Shown piece after piece: positions 34,500-45,649 of a stretch of 64,000 nucleotides of DNA. The DNA is from Cytidiella melzeri (Eukaryota > Basidiomycota > Agaricomycetes > Polyporales > Irpicaceae): the NCBI GenBank assembly GCA_022592445.1, contig JABYQR010000089.1, positions 1 through 64,000 on the forward strand, written 5' to 3'. The notes beneath the pieces were generated by a model. That model was not told the origin of the DNA and made no database searches. It saw only the letters and a program-made list of their open reading frames with translations. Numbering within the stretch: position 1 is the stretch's first letter; the number at the start of each line of letters is the position of its first letter. The translations under genes were made by a program, and so were the position numbers.

Positions 34500-35257
34500 T
34501 GTCATGGATGGCCTGACTAGCCCTTAATTTTCGCAATTTACCTCTTGTTTTTATCTGTAAAACTCTGGGCTACAACCTAGTTTCAATTCTCTCTGCATAA
34601 ACTCCTTTGCACGTCTATTAAGCGCCCGTATCACGTGGCTTAGACGCTCCACACGGTCACATTACTTGCTACTACGTCACACTGGCATGTGACTTAGCTT
34701 AAGTAAGACCACATGGCTACAGACACATGGCTCAGCCCATAGCTAGGGTTTGACGTCATAGATACCATCCACATGGGCTCCTTATTGTTCTTTCCCTATT
34801 GTTCTCTTTATGGAAGGATGTTCTCACAGGTGTGGGAATGGAATACAATAGTTGGTCTCCTTTTAGATAGATTCTCTCACGGGTAGAGTTCTTGGCAAGG
34901 TCTAGACAATAGCTATTGTTCTCCTTTAGGTAGTTCTTTTGTTCTTTGTTCACACGGCTTCTTGCAAAGCCTGCCCTCAACATGGTCTGCGCGCAGGTCT
35001 TTGAAGTCTATATAAGATGCTGCATGTACGCTCCTAGTCCCCCATCTCGACCTCTTGGTCTTTACTGGGCTAGGTAAGCAACCCCCTCTTGTACTACATA
35101 GCTGGTAGTAACAATACTAACTTGGTCTTTACTGGGCTAGATATTTGTATAAAGTCTGATAGCTGGTGAGAGCACTGTGCTACACGCCTGCCACCACCTC
35201 CTCGTCGATATCCACTTCGTGTCCCTGTCTGTCACGTCGAGCCTTGTCTCCGTGTCA
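34500..35257 (+). repeat. Solo LTR, family L2, flanked by GTAC
   Basis: 758 bp, TGTCATGG...CCGTGTCA, with GTAC at 34496-34499 and 35258-35261. It is close to the copy at 29837-30595. The intron-like unit is complete, with both 20-nt repeats identical. The antisense ORF is at 34756-34983 (-). Confidence 0.92.
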
Positions 35258-35408
35258 GTACTTCTTTCACTCATCGCAACGTTCAACCTTCAAGTTTTAA
35301 CCTGCCGCTGCATTCACCGCAAGAGAGACACGCCGCGCAAACCTTTTGTAGTATACAATTCAAGTGAGTCACGGGTACGTACTTCTCACTTTATTTGTGT
35401 TGCTGAGG

Positions 35409-35738
35409 TCAGTCGTGCCGACCAACTTGCGAACTTACAGCTGGCCTCGTGGTAGCTACCGACAAGTACTTTTCCACCCGCTCATTTGCCGCTTGATCGC
35501 GCACACGGTCAAGGTTCCAATAACTCTCCACGTGCATTTTAGTCTGCGGAGCATGTGGTTGAAGTCGCAAAAGGAGCTGTATATCAGATTCTTCTTCAAT
35601 AGTGGTTCTCTTGCGTTTGCTGGGCGTAGGACGAGCAGGGAAAGCAGGTACCAGAGATACAGTGCCAGTAAGCTCATTAAGCAAGTCCACAGGTGGGAGG
35701 GGCGGAAAATAATCATTGTAGTCAGAGTCATAGTTCAT
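35409..35738 (-). CDS. Hypothetical 109-aa ORF in the TIR element
   Basis: Open from MNYDSDYNDYFPPLPPVDLL to the stop. It has a basic patch SKRKRTTIEEES and a segment LLLRLQPHAPQTKMHVESYW, ending SQVGRHD. No known motif. It could be the last exon of a captured or element gene. Its only support is length and sensible composition. Confidence 0.25.
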   Translation of the reverse strand: MNYDSDYNDYFPPLPPVDLLNELTGTVSLVPAFPARPTPSKRKRTTIEEESDIQLLLRLQPHAPQTKMHVESYWNLDRVRDQAANERVEKYLSVATTRPAVSSQVGRHD

Positions 35739-36785
35739 AACGTAAGTTTAAGCGAGGTCCGGAGGGCGGGGGATACGTTGAAGACGAGAGAGAAGAGACG
35801 TCAGACCTCACTCAAAGTAACATTCCGCGCCATCATTGTCCGAAATCAGCCTATGTACAAAACTACTATATTTGGCAGGAGCTCCGCGACCGTCTCTGCC
35901 TTTGTCTCCCTGTCTCCCTGACGTCTGGAACCGAGACTACCTCAGGTCATCGTTGCACTGACACCATTCACCAGAATGTACAACCGCAGACTGTCTGACC
36001 CTAAACCAATTCCCCGTCCAGCATCTACTTTGCGATACCGCGTTGAGAACCTCGTAGGTATCACCGGTGCTCGAATGGCGAAGTACCGCTCGAGTTGGAT
36101 GGAGGTCATCTCTGTCTGGTTCAAACTTGTCTGGTGTCCTCATCTTTTCAGCATCCTTCTCTTTGAGGTATGCACACCTTCAAATTGCTCTGTGTTCACG
36201 CGAGATTTTGCTGACTTGTCATATAGGCAATGCTCTCTGGCTTCAGCATTGGTGTCAACGTGTGTAAGTTTCGTGGAACTTGGTCCGTGTGAACTGACAG
36301 GCCATCCTAGGTCACAAACGCAGTATTTGTGCAACTTGCATCTCCGTTGGGCTACGGATTCAGTCAATTTGCTACTGCCGGCGTGTACGGTACTTCTATT
36401 GTCAGTTACACCCCTAACTGGTACTTCAGTCAGATTTTATCTCTTACTGTTGCTGTCCACAGGTGGCCGTGATTATTGGCGAGCTCCTCGGCAGATATTT
36501 CATCGACTGGGTGATGAGGACCTGTGTCCGGCGCAACAGTGGTGTGTTCGAAGTGGAGTCGCATCTGTGGTAAGTTTGCCTTGATCCATCGAAACAAGAC
36601 ACCACTGAAAACATTGTTCCAGGACGTGCTATATCGCAGTTCCGCTGTACATGTGCGGGTTCATCCTTATTGGCGCTGCATTCCAAAATTTTCTTAGCGT
36701 TGCTGTGCTTGTCATGGGCTGGGGAATCGCCGAAGTGGCTGTCATGATCAACACCGTCGCCGTCTGTGAGTGTTGCAGTAGACTC

Positions 36786-39225
36786 CTATTCTGTTTGTCG
36801 TCGAGCTGATTTTCTGATACTCAGATGCATACTAACGACGACCTGTACCAGATAGCCTGTGCCAAAGGTTGCCCATACGACGAAAAACGCAGTCGCGTTG
36901 CCTCCCCACGAGAAGCATGTGCGCTTCTCGTCGAATGGGTGTGGAAGACCTAGGTTCTTTACCCACGAACCAGGACCAACCTGCACAATCTCGCTGTAGG
37001 CCCCAGTAGCAATGCCACTGATGCCGCCTTTCCCGCCGTCGCACCATACGACGGTCGAGCCTGTCTCTGCAGCGCGGGCTTTTGCTTGCTCCCACATGGC
37101 GAGACCGACACCGATGTGCCATGTCCTGGCTGGTGCAAGTATGAGAGTGGGGCGGAACTCAAGAGAGGTGAATGAGGAGGCAGAAGCAAAGTCGAGGCAG
37201 ATGCCCGCGGTGACGGGGACTGTTCTGCCTTTGAAGGGGCTTCTTGAGTTCGATGGTGTAAATTTCCGGTGCTGCGTGACCAGGGGTGAGAGAGAAAGAC
37301 TCGGCAACTAACGACGCCAGTAAGCACGGTTTGAAGAGTGACATGAAGTTGAAAGACGAACTGGGAACTAGGTTTCGCTTGTAATACTCCAAGACCGGAG
37401 GACCACTGGGACCCAGAAGCGTGAACCCGTTACCATGTTTTCCTTCCTTGGACACAAACTCTTCAAATGATACACCGATGAGTTTCCCACCTTGAGTAGC
37501 GTCTTGAATTTTGGCGAAGGCGGCGGTGCTGACATGGATAGTCCAACAGAGACCGGATTTTTCCAACAATGTCACAAGTTTACAGCCTTAGGCGCCTATC
37601 TAGAGCGCTTATTTTCCGGCTAGGAGTGTTACCGGACCTAACCCTAACCCGGGTCACGTGACATTCTGCCTTATTTATCAATAGTCCAGACCCAAACCCT
37701 AGACTCAATCTGGAGCGGTTTCAGATCAACCTAGGCTATTGTTCTATTGTTCTCCTTCCATTGTTAGGGATTCCCCAGGGATTCCCCCAGTTTCTATTGT
37801 TCTATTGTTCCAGTTTCTATTGTTCTATTGTCTTATTGTTCTAGCTCTATTGTTCTACGTACCCTGGTCCTTGACAGTTACCCTGGTCCCTTATTGTTCT
37901 ATTGTTACTCCAGCCCCACAGTTACTCCAGTCCCTAGTGTGGAAACTTGTGCACAGACCACCCAGCCACAGTATATATAGTAGCCCTTATCCTCCCTAGC
38001 TCTGCATCTTGACCTCTCTGTCATTTGCACTGCTAGGTGAGTTACTGCATGTAACTTAGTATCATACCTAATTAACTCTGTCATTTGCACTGCTAGTATC
38101 CGGCCTCTGTGCCTGCTTGCCCGCTTATCATTGACTTTGACCTTGCTGTCGTCGTTGGAGATCTCCTTCCACTTCCCCCTCACATCTACTTCACCCTTGT
38201 TTAGGGTTTATCAGTCTATCAGCAGTCGCTCCGCAACAGGTGCGGTCGTCTGGGGTCTCAAATTTAACGGCGCTCTCAGGCCAGAAAATTATATTTGCCT
38301 GGTCTTGCAATTGCTTTGTGGCCATAAGGTAATCCTCAAAAGTTGGATTGTTGTGCTTGAGAAAATGCGGGTCAGGTAAAGCGCACGCGACACTGAGAGG
38401 CGTGCTGTTATCTGCATTTTGCGGAGCAGGAAGTGATGGAGTGAAGTCCGTTGGAATCATGATCAGCACAAGGATAGTCGAGAGAGACAATAGGGTGATT
38501 GATCGCAAATGGTATTGTGGTGTGGCTGAGTTGGTCTGCGGACGAGCGACTGCGCCATATGAAGCGTTTTCTGCGTGGTCAATGAGAGGGCCTTCTATGT
38601 CGATCAGGCTCTCTTGACCAGCAGAGGCGCCAATAAGCCAATCCCCCAATACCTCTGAGGCGATGACTGCCCAAGCGGCAGCAATCCAGTCCACGCCCCA
38701 TTGTCCTGATATCTGTCTTGTCCAACTGTAGGGGCCTAGCCCGAGAACGGGGCTCCAAGTCACAAGTCGGCCAACTGGGCTTATTTGTGACACAAAGCCC
38801 CATGTCGAGGCCCACAGTGCGGGAAACAGAGTGATTTGAGACCACGCACTGCCGAAGGGTTTACTGAGATGGACACTTGCATATATGATTGCCACTGCTA
38901 CAGAAGAAGCCAAGAGTGATATGCCACTGAAGACGGCTAGCGCAACGTTTGGTGTGGAAAGCGCCTTCATACTCGGCGCGAGATGGGCAGCACCCGCAGC
39001 AATCAATATCAGGACGGCTTGAGCTGCGCCTTTCAGATACTCGTTTTTGCGATTGAGAAAAGTCTGCGCAGAAAGGCGCAAGACAGTCAAGAGCGCCACA
39101 ACGGCGATGAAGGCTGGGGTTGAAGTCAGGGAAAAGAAGGCAAAGATGAAAGAGACGGTTGTGAAGACTCTTGCAGGTTTCAACACCACGAAGGCGGGCA
39201 ATAAAGTGTTAGCGGTCGTGCCCAT
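36786..39225 (-). pseudogene. Lnt-like carbon-nitrogen hydrolase with membrane domain, split by a solo LTR
   Basis: The likely start is MGTTANTLLPAFVVLK at 39225. At least six hydrophobic helices follow, including LFPALWASTWGFVSQISPVG and TWSPVLGLGPYSWTRQ, typical of apolipoprotein N-acyltransferase-type proteins of fungi. The hydrolase domain keeps the catalytic Glu in IIFWPESAV, Lys in YYKRNLVP and Cys in AGICLDFAS. The solo LTR 37530-38238 lies between DDRT and AAFAK. Ignoring the LTR and one GGTGC copy, the frame is continuous. A 54-nt intron (GTTCGT...GTTAG) lies after NLVP. One extra base near 37235 in a CCCC run shifts the frame before GRTVPVTAG. The C-terminal helix ends at about 36790. 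Bacterial homologues acylate lipoproteins; the fungal role is uncertain. Confidence 0.8.
37530..38238 (+). repeat. Solo LTR, family L1, TSD GGTGC
   Basis: 709 bp, TGACATGG...CGCAACA. Perfect duplications GGTGC lie at 37525-37529 and 38239-38243. In this copy both intron-bracketing repeats carry the same private changes (CTGTC for TCGTC, GCTAG for GCCAG). It is inserted in the hydrolase gene in antisense orientation to it. Confidence 0.95.
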
Positions 39226-39458
39226 CTTGTCCTGCTGAGAGGATGGTGGTGGCAGCAAAAGAAGAGGGGTGACGAAGCCAAGGATAGAAGAAATACCTTC
39301 GCTGGGTGTTTGGGTCCATCAATGTCTGCTCTATTCACGACCGTGACGACCGCAGCTGCTTTCGAGTGAGGCTCGACATTGTCAAGATTCGATAGTCGGG
39401 TCGGTCAGCTGGATATTCTTCTCGGTGGGATTGTCCTCGAGGTAAGCATCATCAACCT

Positions 39459-41540
39459 ATGACGTTATTTATGGGTATTTATTCGAAGTCGCGAACATCA
39501 CAATTTTGTGATTTTTCATGTCACATCATGGTTTTGACCGGTGCACTCGCAAACACGCGAACAAAAAACAAGAAACCACTCACCACACTCGGGCGCTTCA
39601 ATAGCGCTTAACATGCCGCTGCTTTCCTCAATTGGCAAGTTCGGTCTCCCACGCTCCTCCCCAGCATCCAGGGAGGATTTCTAAGACGCAAATCTTCACA
39701 TAGCTATAGAATCATAGGATTGAGCAATCATTGTAATTCTCTTCTCCTACTATGTAATGTTCAATTTGTGCAGCAACACCCATAACCTGTTATAAAGCAC
39801 TTGGAGATCAATAAAGCAATGAATTCCAGTAGCTCCATGGCTCCAGTGACAATAATATTGCTGCATTAGTATACTACTATACATTACAGGTGTTTTGGTT
39901 TTGTACTGGGGGAATTCAGCCGCACAGTGAGCTTGCAAAGCCTGTTTACTACCAAGAGGGCCCCGGGCGGCTCAACTTCCATATTTGGTCTCCCATCAAA
40001 ACTCGCGCAAATAGACGCGTGATGATGAGGACTGCGGACTCGTTTCGCGAAAGTGAAACCGTGACCACGTCACGAATCCTCGTTCACGCCCTCGTTCCGC
40101 CCATTGTGACCGTGCAAACGAGTGATTTCTGGATAAAAATATGACGTTATTTATGGGTATTTATTCGAAGTCGCGAACGTCACAATTTTGTGATTTTTCA
40201 TGTCACAATTATGGTTTCGACCGGTGCACTCGCAAACACGCGAACAAAAAACAAGAAACCACTCATCACACTCGGGCGCTACAATAGCGCTTAACACACC
40301 GCTGCTTTCCTCAATTGGCAAGTTTGGTCTCCCACGCTCCTCCCCAGCATCCAGGAAGGATTTCTAAGACACAAATCTTCACATAGCTATAGAATAATAG
40401 GACTGAGCAATTATTGTAATTCTTTTCTCCTACTATTTAATGTTCAATTTGTGCAGCAACACCCATAACCTGTTATAAAGCACTTGGAGATCAATAAAGC
40501 AATGAATTCCAGTAGATCCATGGCTCCAGTGACAATGATATTGTTGCATTAGTATACTACTATACATTACAGGTGTGTTGATTTTTTACTGGGGGAATTC
40601 AGCTGCACAGTGAGCTTGCAAAGCCTTTTTACTACCAAGAGGGCCCCGCCGCTCGGGCGGCTCAACCCCCATATTTGGTCTCCCATCAAAACTCGCGCAA
40701 ATAGACGCTTGATGGTGAGGACCGTGGACTCGTTTCGCGAAAGTGAAACCGTGACCACGTCACAAATCCTCGTTCACGCCCTCGTTTCGCCCATTGTGAC
40801 CGTGCAAACGAGTGATTTCTTGATAAAAACTATGAAGTTATTTTTGGGTTTTTATCAAGAAACCACTCGTTTGCACGCGTACGGTCACAATGGGCGAAAC
40901 GAGGGCGTGAACGACTTTCGCGAAACAAGTCCACGGTCCTCACCATCAAGCGTCTATTTGCGCGAGTTTTGATGGGAGACCAAATATGGGGGTTGAGCCG
41001 CCCGAGCGGCGGGGCCCTCTTGGTAGTAAAAAGGCTTTGCAAGCTCACTGTGCAGCTGAATTCCTCCAGTACAAAATCAACACACCTGTAATGTATAGTA
41101 GTATACTAATGCAACAATCTCATTGTCACTGGAGCCATGGAGCTACTGGAATTCATTGCTTTATTGATCTCCAAGTGCTTTATAACAGGTTATGGGTGTT
41201 GCTGCACAAATTGAACATTACATAGTAGGAGAAAAGAATTACAATAATTGCTCAATCCTATTATTCTATAGCTATGTGAAGATTTGTGTCTTAGAAATCC
41301 TTCCTGGATGCTGGGGAGGAGCGTGGGAGACCGAACTTGCCAATTGAGGAAAGCAGCGGCATGTTAAGTGCTATTGAAGCGCCCGAGTGTGGTGAGTGGT
41401 TTCTTGTTTTTTGTTCGCGTGTTTGCGAGTGCACCGGTCGAAACCATGATTGTGACATGAAAAATCACAAAATTGTGACGTTCGCGACTTCGAATAAATA
41501 CCCATAAATAACGTCATAAAAAACCCAAAAATAACTTCAT
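39459..41540. repeat. Three copies of a 690-bp repeat, the last two forming a long palindrome
   Basis: Units are at 39459-40140 (+), 40141-40830 (+) and about 40855-41516 (-). All three start with an ATGACGTTATTTATGGGTAT-type end and have an end near GAGTGATTTCTTGATAAAAA. The junction at 40826-40860 (AACTATGAAGTTATTTTTGGG) acts as a short loop between arms of nearly 0.7 kb. The ORFs in the units are fragments. No transposase. It probably sits in a long intron or gap of an unidentified gene, since GAG|GTAAGC comes before it at 39440 and CGCCAG|GTGTTC follows at 41551. Confidence 0.8.
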
Positions 41541-41590
41541 ACCAGCGATCGCCAGGTGTTCTGCAAGAAAACACTGGACTGCAGTTTGCG

Positions 41591-41815
41591 TTGTATTCAC
41601 CACAGCCGTACACGCCGTTGCAAAGTATGTCACACGTCTTTCAATTCAAAGGCATCTCATTCATACCAATTCAAACAGGCTGGAACTGTCCAGGGTGCAA
41701 CACCAACGCATCGCTGTCAGACTACGTTGCACACCCAGCGTTTCCAAGTCTCCTTGTCACTCTCGTCGTTATGTTCCTCTCCGGCTACCAACTACTGCGT
41801 AACACAGGACACTAG
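41591..41815 (+). CDS. Hypothetical C-terminal exon with one membrane helix
   Basis: The open frame MYSPQPYTPLQSMSHVFQFK contains GWNCPGCNTNASLSDYV (two Cys) and ends in a hydrophobic segment LLVTLVVMFLSGYQLLRN before the stop. The frame is also open upstream to the AG at 41551. It could be the last exon of a gene starting near 39325, with the palindromic repeat in an intron. I do not recognise it. Bases 41816-42155 hold nothing I can name. Confidence 0.3.
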   Translation: MYSPQPYTPLQSMSHVFQFKGISFIPIQTGWNCPGCNTNASLSDYVAHPAFPSLLVTLVVMFLSGYQLLRNTGH

Positions 41816-42155
41816 CCGCACAGCGTACCAGATGGGTTGCTGGGTGAGGGGCAGGCATGGCAAGAGGCGAGGAGGCTGTGTTGTAACACTGAGAGTTGAG
41901 CACAGTGGGTAGCAGGCATCAGGCATCACCATCCAGACGGACTCGGTAGGGACTTTATGGACATTCTCACGGCATTTTCGCTTTCGCATACACTCATGTT
42001 GTTGACGGACATTTTTTTCTCTATCAGTTTCTAATATACTGGCTGACTATAACAGTCCGAGCCGTTCAGAAGGCGTAGAACGGATTGAGCGAGATATTTT
42101 ACCAATCTACATAACAGGAGCTATCTACGAGGTCACATCTTCGGTCGCCGCGAGC

Positions 42156-42996
42156 TCATCCCCGCTTAATTTCTGGATGTAACTCTTCAGTGCTTTGATA
42201 ACCCAACTGATCTAAAAGGCTCTGGAGTCTGCCACTGAGCCTGTGGAGTTCATTCACGTCCTTCATGTCCCAGTGTTCATAGTCATGTAAGGCCTCTCGT
42301 ACTTCTTTTTCGAGTCTGTCCCTGGGGTCGGGCTTGGACATATTAAATCCCTTCAATCTTGATATAATCCCTCTTATCAATCCCTTCAATCTTGATATAT
42401 TCTCTCTCTGGTCTTGTGATACTCCGGGTGGTGAGCCCGGTTTAACCCCTGCCCGTGATGCGCTGCCTGGGCCTTTAACAGGGTACATAGGTATATTTTG
42501 CATATAGGCGAAGCCTGGGGGAGCTGGTTCGTGTGGGATGGGATTTCCGTGTTCATCACGAAAAGTCCCCACACTGATTGTATTTGGGGGGAGCTTCACC
42601 GGCCGCCTGTCGCGATTGGATTGTTCAGCACCACGGTTCATCGCATCAGAGTCACCATTGTGTTCTTCGGCGGGTTCTGCCCGTGATTGCAGGACAGTAG
42701 CGTCGTGGCCGATGTAGGGACCTCCGTGTGTTTGGAGTTGCAGCAGGTCATCACGATTCGATCCGAGTCGGCCATACAGACTGCGTGAAAGAAGAAGATT
42801 GTCAGAGCCATACTCACAGTATGTACTAAAGTGCGAATACTCACGACAGCGCATTGACAGCCGTCCATTCACGTGCGCTCAGTCCCTCGATGTTGGGATC
42901 GCGGGGTTCTTCACTGCCGTACGGGGCGGCAGACACGGTGTGGAACACGCCAGTGGCAATGGCGGTGAACAAGACAAGACGGGTTGAGAGCCGCAT
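42156..42996 (-). CDS. Secreted protein, about 240 aa, one intron, unknown function
   Basis: The start MRLSTRLVLFTAIATGVFHT is a good signal peptide, cut near VSAAP. Exon 1 ends in EWTAVNALS at a GTGAGTATTC donor. The intron ends CTTTCACGCAG near 42783, and exon 2 continues LYGRLGSNRDDLLQL. The mature protein is hydrophilic, with NRDRRPVKLPPNTISVGTFR, a Pro/Gly-rich middle, two ISRLKG repeats, and a helical acidic/basic tail to HPEIKRG. No catalytic motif is seen. A leader exon with donor GGTAAGCAC lies at 43105-43140, similar in sequence to the leaders upstream of the secreted gene at 2295-2654, and the signal peptides are alike. It may be a member of a rapidly diverging secreted family. Confidence 0.65.
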
Positions 42997-43140
42997 GATG
43001 AGGCAAAATGTGGTATGTCAAAGGGTGATAAAAACTTGAGATAGCTAGCTGTGGAAACGAGTTTAGTGCCATGATCATTGCAAGGTAAATGCACCAAGAA
43101 AGACACTGTGCTTACCGACCAGCACTGAAGCAATGAGAAA

Positions 43141-44861
43141 GCCAGGAGCTCTGGGAGCAGGGAAGTGGTGGGGTGGGTGGGTAAGAGCTGAGTTACACGG
43201 ACAGAAGCAAGATGCTTTATATACCTGGTGGTTCTGGTCAGAGTCTGGATGCAATTTGGACAATTTTCCTCCCTCGTCCGGTATATCAGTGGCTGAAGCA
43301 CCTACTGTTGAAAGGAGGTGATGAAACAAAGACAGAAATCAGGAACCAAAATAGAGGTCTGATGCCCGGCCCCAGGTGTCTGCTTTTGTGTCCTTTCTGC
43401 ACTGCTTACACCGTGACACTCCTACATGTTTGATAGCGCAACATAGCTACCTGACTTGTTTTTCCCTGTCTTTGTTTCCACTAATTTCACAGCCTGTTTC
43501 TACTTTTTGAACTGCTCACATGCTCTTACGTGTCACTAGTGGTGTAACATGGCTACCTGACTTGTTTCTGTTCTCCACTTGCACAGCCTGTTCCCACTGT
43601 TTGGACTGCTTACATGTTCAAGAGTGTAAGATAGCCACCTGACTGGTTTGACCATTCCTTGTACAGCCTCTCATGAACTATATAACGAGCCCATTGTTGT
43701 GGCCAATACATCAGCATCAAAGAATTATGGTCAAAGCAAGATTGTATTGCTGATCATCAGAGATCAAATCCATGGACAATGTAGATTAGATATGTAGATA
43801 GATCAGATCAGATAGTACATAGCATGTGATTCCACCATCCTTATGGTCACACACGATGCGATACTTGCACCATATGGCATCGTGTTCCAGTAGTTTCCAT
43901 GACTGAATAGCAGAAGTACCATGAGGCTTCTCCTGACTCATATTTCATATACCAAATGTATTAAGCTTACTAAGGCTTGGTCAGCACCATTCAGTTATGT
44001 AGAATGCTTAGTCATTGCTTACATATTCTATTCAGTAGTATTAGCAAGCAGGACTGTGCATTACCAATTTTTACTCAGATGACATGACTGTAGCATTAGT
44101 AATCTATTTACAGCCATGTATATATGCTGCTCCTAGAGAGCAGAGGAATGATAAGACACTTACTCATAGAGTGAGTTCACCTTCCAAGTCATCCCCTGCA
44201 CTTGTGACTTTCAGACAGGTTATGAGCCCTAGCTTCCAACTCTTACTACCACTCCTCTAGTCTGAAACTGTTACAATCCGGCCCAACCACCTGACTTCAC
44301 ATGACCTCCGCACCCGAACACCGCGCCGCATACACTGCATCTCCACACCGACATCATCATGACCCTTATCATCCGTTTCCATTACATCATGCTGTGTTAC
44401 AGTTCTCTTATCTATCCGCAAGAATGTGCAATTCCCTTTGTTCCACTTTTGTCTACTCCTGTCGGACTTAGAATCATTGTAGTATATATACAAGACCCAA
44501 CCGTAGTAAATAAGCAATTGAATATCAAATAAGGCTTCCCTTCTTATTCTCTCTTCGTCTGCATTCGACTTCACTAGCTGAAGTCGTCTTACTTGTCGTT
44601 GTCCGACATCTCTTTGCTGTCTCTGGTGTTCCAATCACTACACCTCCGCAGGTCCATATTTCACACATTTCAATTGAGCCTTGCTCTCAAACCTTTGAAC
44701 CTGCTGAGTCCAAATTTGAGTCCCAAGAATCTCAAGCGGTGCAACTGAACTAGTTGAAGCCAAGACTCATTCTGATCCCCCTCGTCCACTCTGCCGCTGC
44801 TGCATCTCCGCTGCTGTCCTTCACTGTATGGTGTCAATGAGCACTGGCGCTCGCACCTTGT
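43141..44861. other. AT-rich repeat-like stretch; possible LTR at 44268-44645
   Basis: Bases 43330-44250 hold no gene I can support. From 44268 the sequence begins TGTTACAATCC. It has a TATATATAC box near 44482 and a leader ending near AATCACTACA (44643), which looks like an unshared solo LTR, but I find no target duplication. The remaining stretch up to 44861 is the left flank of the gypsy insertion. Confidence 0.4.
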
Positions 44862-45500
44862 TGTTACGAACGGTCTTCACACCCTATTATTTTCCTTTAC
44901 TTCTTCGATTACCTTGATAACCAGTTATCTTCTTTACAATTGCCTAGACGATCCAACTCGTCTTTCCTCCATCATTCCCTGATCCACATCGCCTCCGTTC
45001 AACACGGACTATTATGTTACCAGTTGCCTTCTGATGTCCATTCAAATCTCGGACCTAACTCCGATTGGTTACCATTGCCTTGGTGCAACCCTCGGCCTTT
45101 CCATACCTCCGTTACCACTCCATTGGGTCCAACCCCGTCTATCCCCTGTTTCAGATCCAACTCCGTTTATCCCCTGTTTCGGGTTCAACCCCTTTTCTAT
45201 TGATTCCTGCCTCATGTTTCACCTTTCTATTGTTCCTCCTTTCTGTTTCTCTGATTTGCTACCACTACCTCGGACTGGTCCAAAAGTAGTTAGGTCAACA
45301 TGTATAAATAGCCGTTAGACATGGGGCTAGAACCTCAGTCTATCCACTTCGTATCAATATTCCTTCTATCGAACCATCATCTGTCTGCCACTGTGCCTGA
45401 CAGCGACCGCGCGGCCTAGACCATCATCAGACCTTGAGTGTAGCTACACCAGGGGGTTCTGACCTGACAACTTGTCCCTTGACGATAGTCGGTCTTAACA
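44862..45500 (+). repeat. 5' LTR of the gypsy element
   Basis: 639 bp. A TATAAATAG promoter box lies near 45302. It ends CTTAACA and is followed by TTTGGATAGACTC as presumptive primer-binding region. It lacks the direct-repeat-bounded intron-like unit of families L1 and L2. Confidence 0.95.
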
Positions 45501-45649
45501 TTTGGATAGACTCTTCTGGGTCTACCCCGCGCACCAAGAAGAACAACTCGATTGGCAACGACTGCGGTCTTGCTGCAATCCCTTGTCATCCTCGCTAGCC
45601 TTACCCTGGATGGGAAGCAGCAATTAGATACATCAGACATCAGAAGCAT

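Larger units (their letters stand above)
34251..35946. mobile_element. Small TIR DNA element with nested solo LTR
   Basis: About 85-bp inverted ends: the left begins CCTCAGGTCTAG, the right (inverse) CCTGAGGTAGTC. Both include CCAGACGTCAGGGA and GACAGGGAGACAAAGGCAGA, and both end in CTCCTGCCA. Without the nested LTR (34500-35257) it is about 940 bp. I see no clear target duplication. The only interior ORF is at 35409-35738 (-), with no transposase motif. It lies in an MFS intron. Confidence 0.65.
34017..36838 (+). pseudogene. MFS transporter, truncated at both ends, transposons in an intron
   Basis: Exon 34017-34235 (with a GTGAGA intron near 34108) encodes NIWTMGFILSPFVSPFAFGF and YGIGSIYGAVVVILIVFLGE. 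The next exon starts at 35975 (MYNRRLSDPKPIPRPAS, RYRVENLVGITGARMAKYR). Further exons, each with clean GT-AG borders, carry FEAMLSGFSIGVNV, the SPLGYGFSQFATAGVYGTSI helix, VIIGELLGRYFIDWVMR and AVPLYMCGFILIGAAFQNF, ending VAVYAY. This is a 12-helix MFS permease related to fungal DHA1-type drug/polyamine transporters. The intron 34236-35974 (phase fits, donor GTTGGT) holds a TIR element and a solo LTR. A stop right after VYAY removes the usual C-terminus, and the N-terminal helices are not seen. What it transports cannot be told. Confidence 0.72.

Noticed and set aside
44257..44634. 125-aa minus-strand ORF
   Set aside because: It lies over an LTR-like segment with a TATA box on the other strand, and has no recognisable domain.
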